Notes under the pieces: model-generated
Told to the model about the DNA's origin: nothing
What the model saw: only the letters and a program-made list of their open reading frames with translations
The model's database searches: none
Assembly: GCA_016871215.1 (NCBI GenBank)
Contig: VFZK01000009.1
Location: 1 to 32,774 of the forward strand
Length of the DNA: 32,774 bases
DNA from: Acidimicrobiia bacterium
GTDB taxonomy: Bacteria; Acidobacteriota; Terriglobia; Versatilivoradales; Versatilivoraceae
Direction of reading: 5' to 3'
Part shown: positions 31,301-32,774 of the stretch, in pieces
How positions within the stretch are numbered: position 1 is the stretch's first letter
Layout: each line of letters opens with the position of its first letter
Translations under genes and position numbers: made by a program

Positions 31301-32403
31301 GAAAGGGCGTAGAACTCCAGTGCGTTCTGGCAGAAAATGCGCTGGCGCAGCGGTTCCGGAATCTGGCGCGGCAGAGCCCGAGCGGGCGAATCGAAGTCCC
31401 AATGCGGATAGTCGGTCGCAAACAGAAGCAAGTGGTCTGCACCCATGTGTTCGATCACCTGCACCAGATGCGCCGGGTTGTCAGGCTCTTCGATGGGCTG
31501 GGTCGTGAAGCGGAAATGTTCGCGGATAGACTCGCTGGGACGCCGCTTCATCCAGGGCACCTCCATGCGGCAGCCGCGCCAGTCTTTGTCCAGCCGCCAC
31601 ATCAACGCCGGCAGCCAAGCCATGCCGCACTCGATGATCGCAACACGAAGGTCCGGACAACTCTCGAAAACGCCCTCGCACAGAAAGCTCACCATCTGGG
31701 CCATGCCGGCCTGTGCCAGATTCGTGTGGTGCTCGAGATAATAGGTTGGAATGCCGCCCGCTGCGCGCGTCGGCTCGACCCCGCCCCAGTGGATCCCCAC
31801 CACCAGACCCTTCTTTTCGGCCGCCTTCCAGATCGGAAGGAATCGCCGCTGGCCGTACAGTGCGCCGGCGCAAACCAGAAGGATGATCTGAACGACTTTG
31901 GGGTGGCCGCCCACGCGCTCGATCTCCTGCACCGCCAATTCAGGTTCGCGAAAAGGCACGAGAATCGAACCGTAGAGCCGCTCGTCCTTCTCATACCAGT
32001 TCTCGATCATGTAGTCGTTGTAGGCCGAACAGAGCGCGGCGCCGAAATCGATGTTCGGCAGATAGTCAGCCGCAAAGAGCGGATTGACGATCGCGCAGTC
32101 GATCTTCCAGAAGTCCAGATGATGCGCCTGCAGGAACGCCAGATCCGTCCCTGGCAAGCGCCCGCTGGGCGGGTAACTATCGCTGCGAGCGGCGTTCGGC
32201 TTGACCTTCGGATACCAGGAGGGTGGAATGCCTTTGAACCCTGACTCGCGAACGTAGAGTTGCCAGACGTCGGGCAGATAAGGCATCAGATCCTGGATGC
32301 TGTTGATGCCGCCATGAACGTCGCAATCCACCAGCTCGATACCAGAGCCGACCCTGGATGCCTCGGCCTGAAGAGACGACTTCTCAAGTGAATTCTCACC
32401 CAT
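31297..32403 (-). CDS. Amidohydrolase_2 family metal-dependent hydrolase/decarboxylase
   Basis: A 368-residue TIM barrel of the amidohydrolase-2 group, which includes gamma-resorcylate and ACMS decarboxylases and hydrolases. Metal-site residues are visible: D28 and H30 (DCDVHGG, a variant of the usual D/ExHxH), H205 (VVGIHWGG), a further His pair (YYLEHHTN, 225-226), E258 (IIECGMAW) and D331 (FATDYPHWD). It would act on an aromatic or cyclic acid in the cytoplasm. ATG 32403 has no clear ribosome site. It is the first gene of the minus-strand series in the window, overlapping the Rieske gene by 4 bases; the pair implies a shared pathway, perhaps ring activation or decarboxylation with an oxygenase encoded elsewhere. 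Confidence 0.9.
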   Translation of the reverse strand: MGENSLEKSSLQAEASRVGSGIELVDCDVHGGINSIQDLMPYLPDVWQLYVRESGFKGIPPSWYPKVKPNAARSDSYPPSGRLPGTDLAFLQAHHLDFWKIDCAIVNPLFAADYLPNIDFGAALCSAYNDYMIENWYEKDERLYGSILVPFREPELAVQEIERVGGHPKVVQIILLVCAGALYGQRRFLPIWKAAEKKGLVVGIHWGGVEPTRAAGGIPTYYLEHHTNLAQAGMAQMVSFLCEGVFESCPDLRVAIIECGMAWLPALMWRLDKDWRGCRMEVPWMKRRPSESIREHFRFTTQPIEEPDNPAHLVQVIEHMGADHLLLFATDYPHWDFDSPARALPRQIPEPLRQRIFCQNALEFYALS

Positions 32404-32774
32404 CGAGTAACGAGTCCTTTTCCAACAAGCGAACGATCGCTTCCGACAACCACGGTGAACGAAGGCTTCGCGTTCAGGGTGGAGTCCGCATTGGGGTATA
32501 CCTATCTAGCCTGGATTTCCACGGAAAACCATTTGCCTAAGTGACACCCGCCAAGCCGACTTGGGCTGCCTTTGAAACGCAGAAGGAATGCGGTGTTTCG
32601 ACCGCAACAAATTTCAACCACAGATTGCGCTCGGCTATTGCTTATCTAATAGGTGCGCCTATATGTGTGTTTGTTTGTCATTCACTTTTATCGCATCGTT
32701 GTGAAGAAGCAGAACCTCAAACACAACTGATCGCTCGGGATGCCGACATTCATTGAGACTAGTCACATACTAGT
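32404..32774. other. Terminal intergenic stretch, lower GC
   Basis: 371 bases upstream of the amidohydrolase. No gene is supported; short frames have no family features. The last 170 bases are visibly richer in A+T than the rest. The window ends in ACTAGT-cacat-ACTAGT (32758-32774), a short direct repeat of a palindromic hexamer. The promoter of the amidohydrolase-Rieske pair should lie here, but I could not place it. Confidence 0.45.

Overview
The window is GC-rich, gene-dense bacterial DNA. It probably comes from the Planctomycetota/Verrucomicrobiota group or a Bryobacterales-like acidobacterium. The main evidence is a PSCyt1-DUF1549-DUF1553 protein next to a DUF1501 protein, many Tat-exported oxidoreductases (Gfo/Idh/MocA, aldo/keto reductase), a PhyH dioxygenase, an HpcH/HpaI aldolase, and many palindromic intergenic repeats. 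The phylum cannot be fixed from the sequence alone. No rRNA, tRNA, CRISPR array, phage or plasmid gene was seen.

Layout: bases 1-155 are the 3' end of an IS5-type transposase. From about 0.4 to 20.7 kb every gene is on the + strand: DapA-like lyase, aldo/keto reductase, M19 dipeptidase-like protein, Eis-like GNAT acetyltransferase, Gfo/Idh oxidoreductase, an unknown Tat-exported protein with a probable TIM barrel, PhyH dioxygenase, HAD phosphatase, M20 deacylase, a two-domain cyclase-family protein, 2-hydroxyacid dehydrogenase, sugar isomerase/epimerase, a second Gfo/Idh protein, HpcH/HpaI aldolase and L-serine dehydratase. A gene-free, palindrome-rich stretch (20.7-21.6 kb) marks a convergent strand switch. 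From 21.6 to 32.4 kb every gene is on the - strand: amidohydrolase and Rieske protein (4-base overlap), sialidase-like propeller, the DUF1553/DUF1501 pair, a membrane-anchored unknown, an M24-fold protein and a medium-chain dehydrogenase.

How the genes may work together: the window reads as a scavenging and catabolic region. Export signals put at least seven enzymes outside the cytoplasm. The tight + strand series from 11.4 to 20.7 kb (deacylase, cyclase-type amide hydrolase, 2-hydroxyacid dehydrogenase, isomerase, Gfo/Idh, pyruvate-type aldolase, serine dehydratase) could form one route from an N-acylated or lactam-like hydroxy/sugar acid to pyruvate and ammonia. This is inference. The most unusual features are: a tandem cyclase protein whose two copies have lost different metal-ligand positions; M24 and M19 fold proteins lacking several canonical metal ligands; a 170-base tandem repeat that stops just before a Shine-Dalgarno site; three degenerate heptamer tracts, one inside a coding sequence; and a translationally coupled amidohydrolase-Rieske pair.
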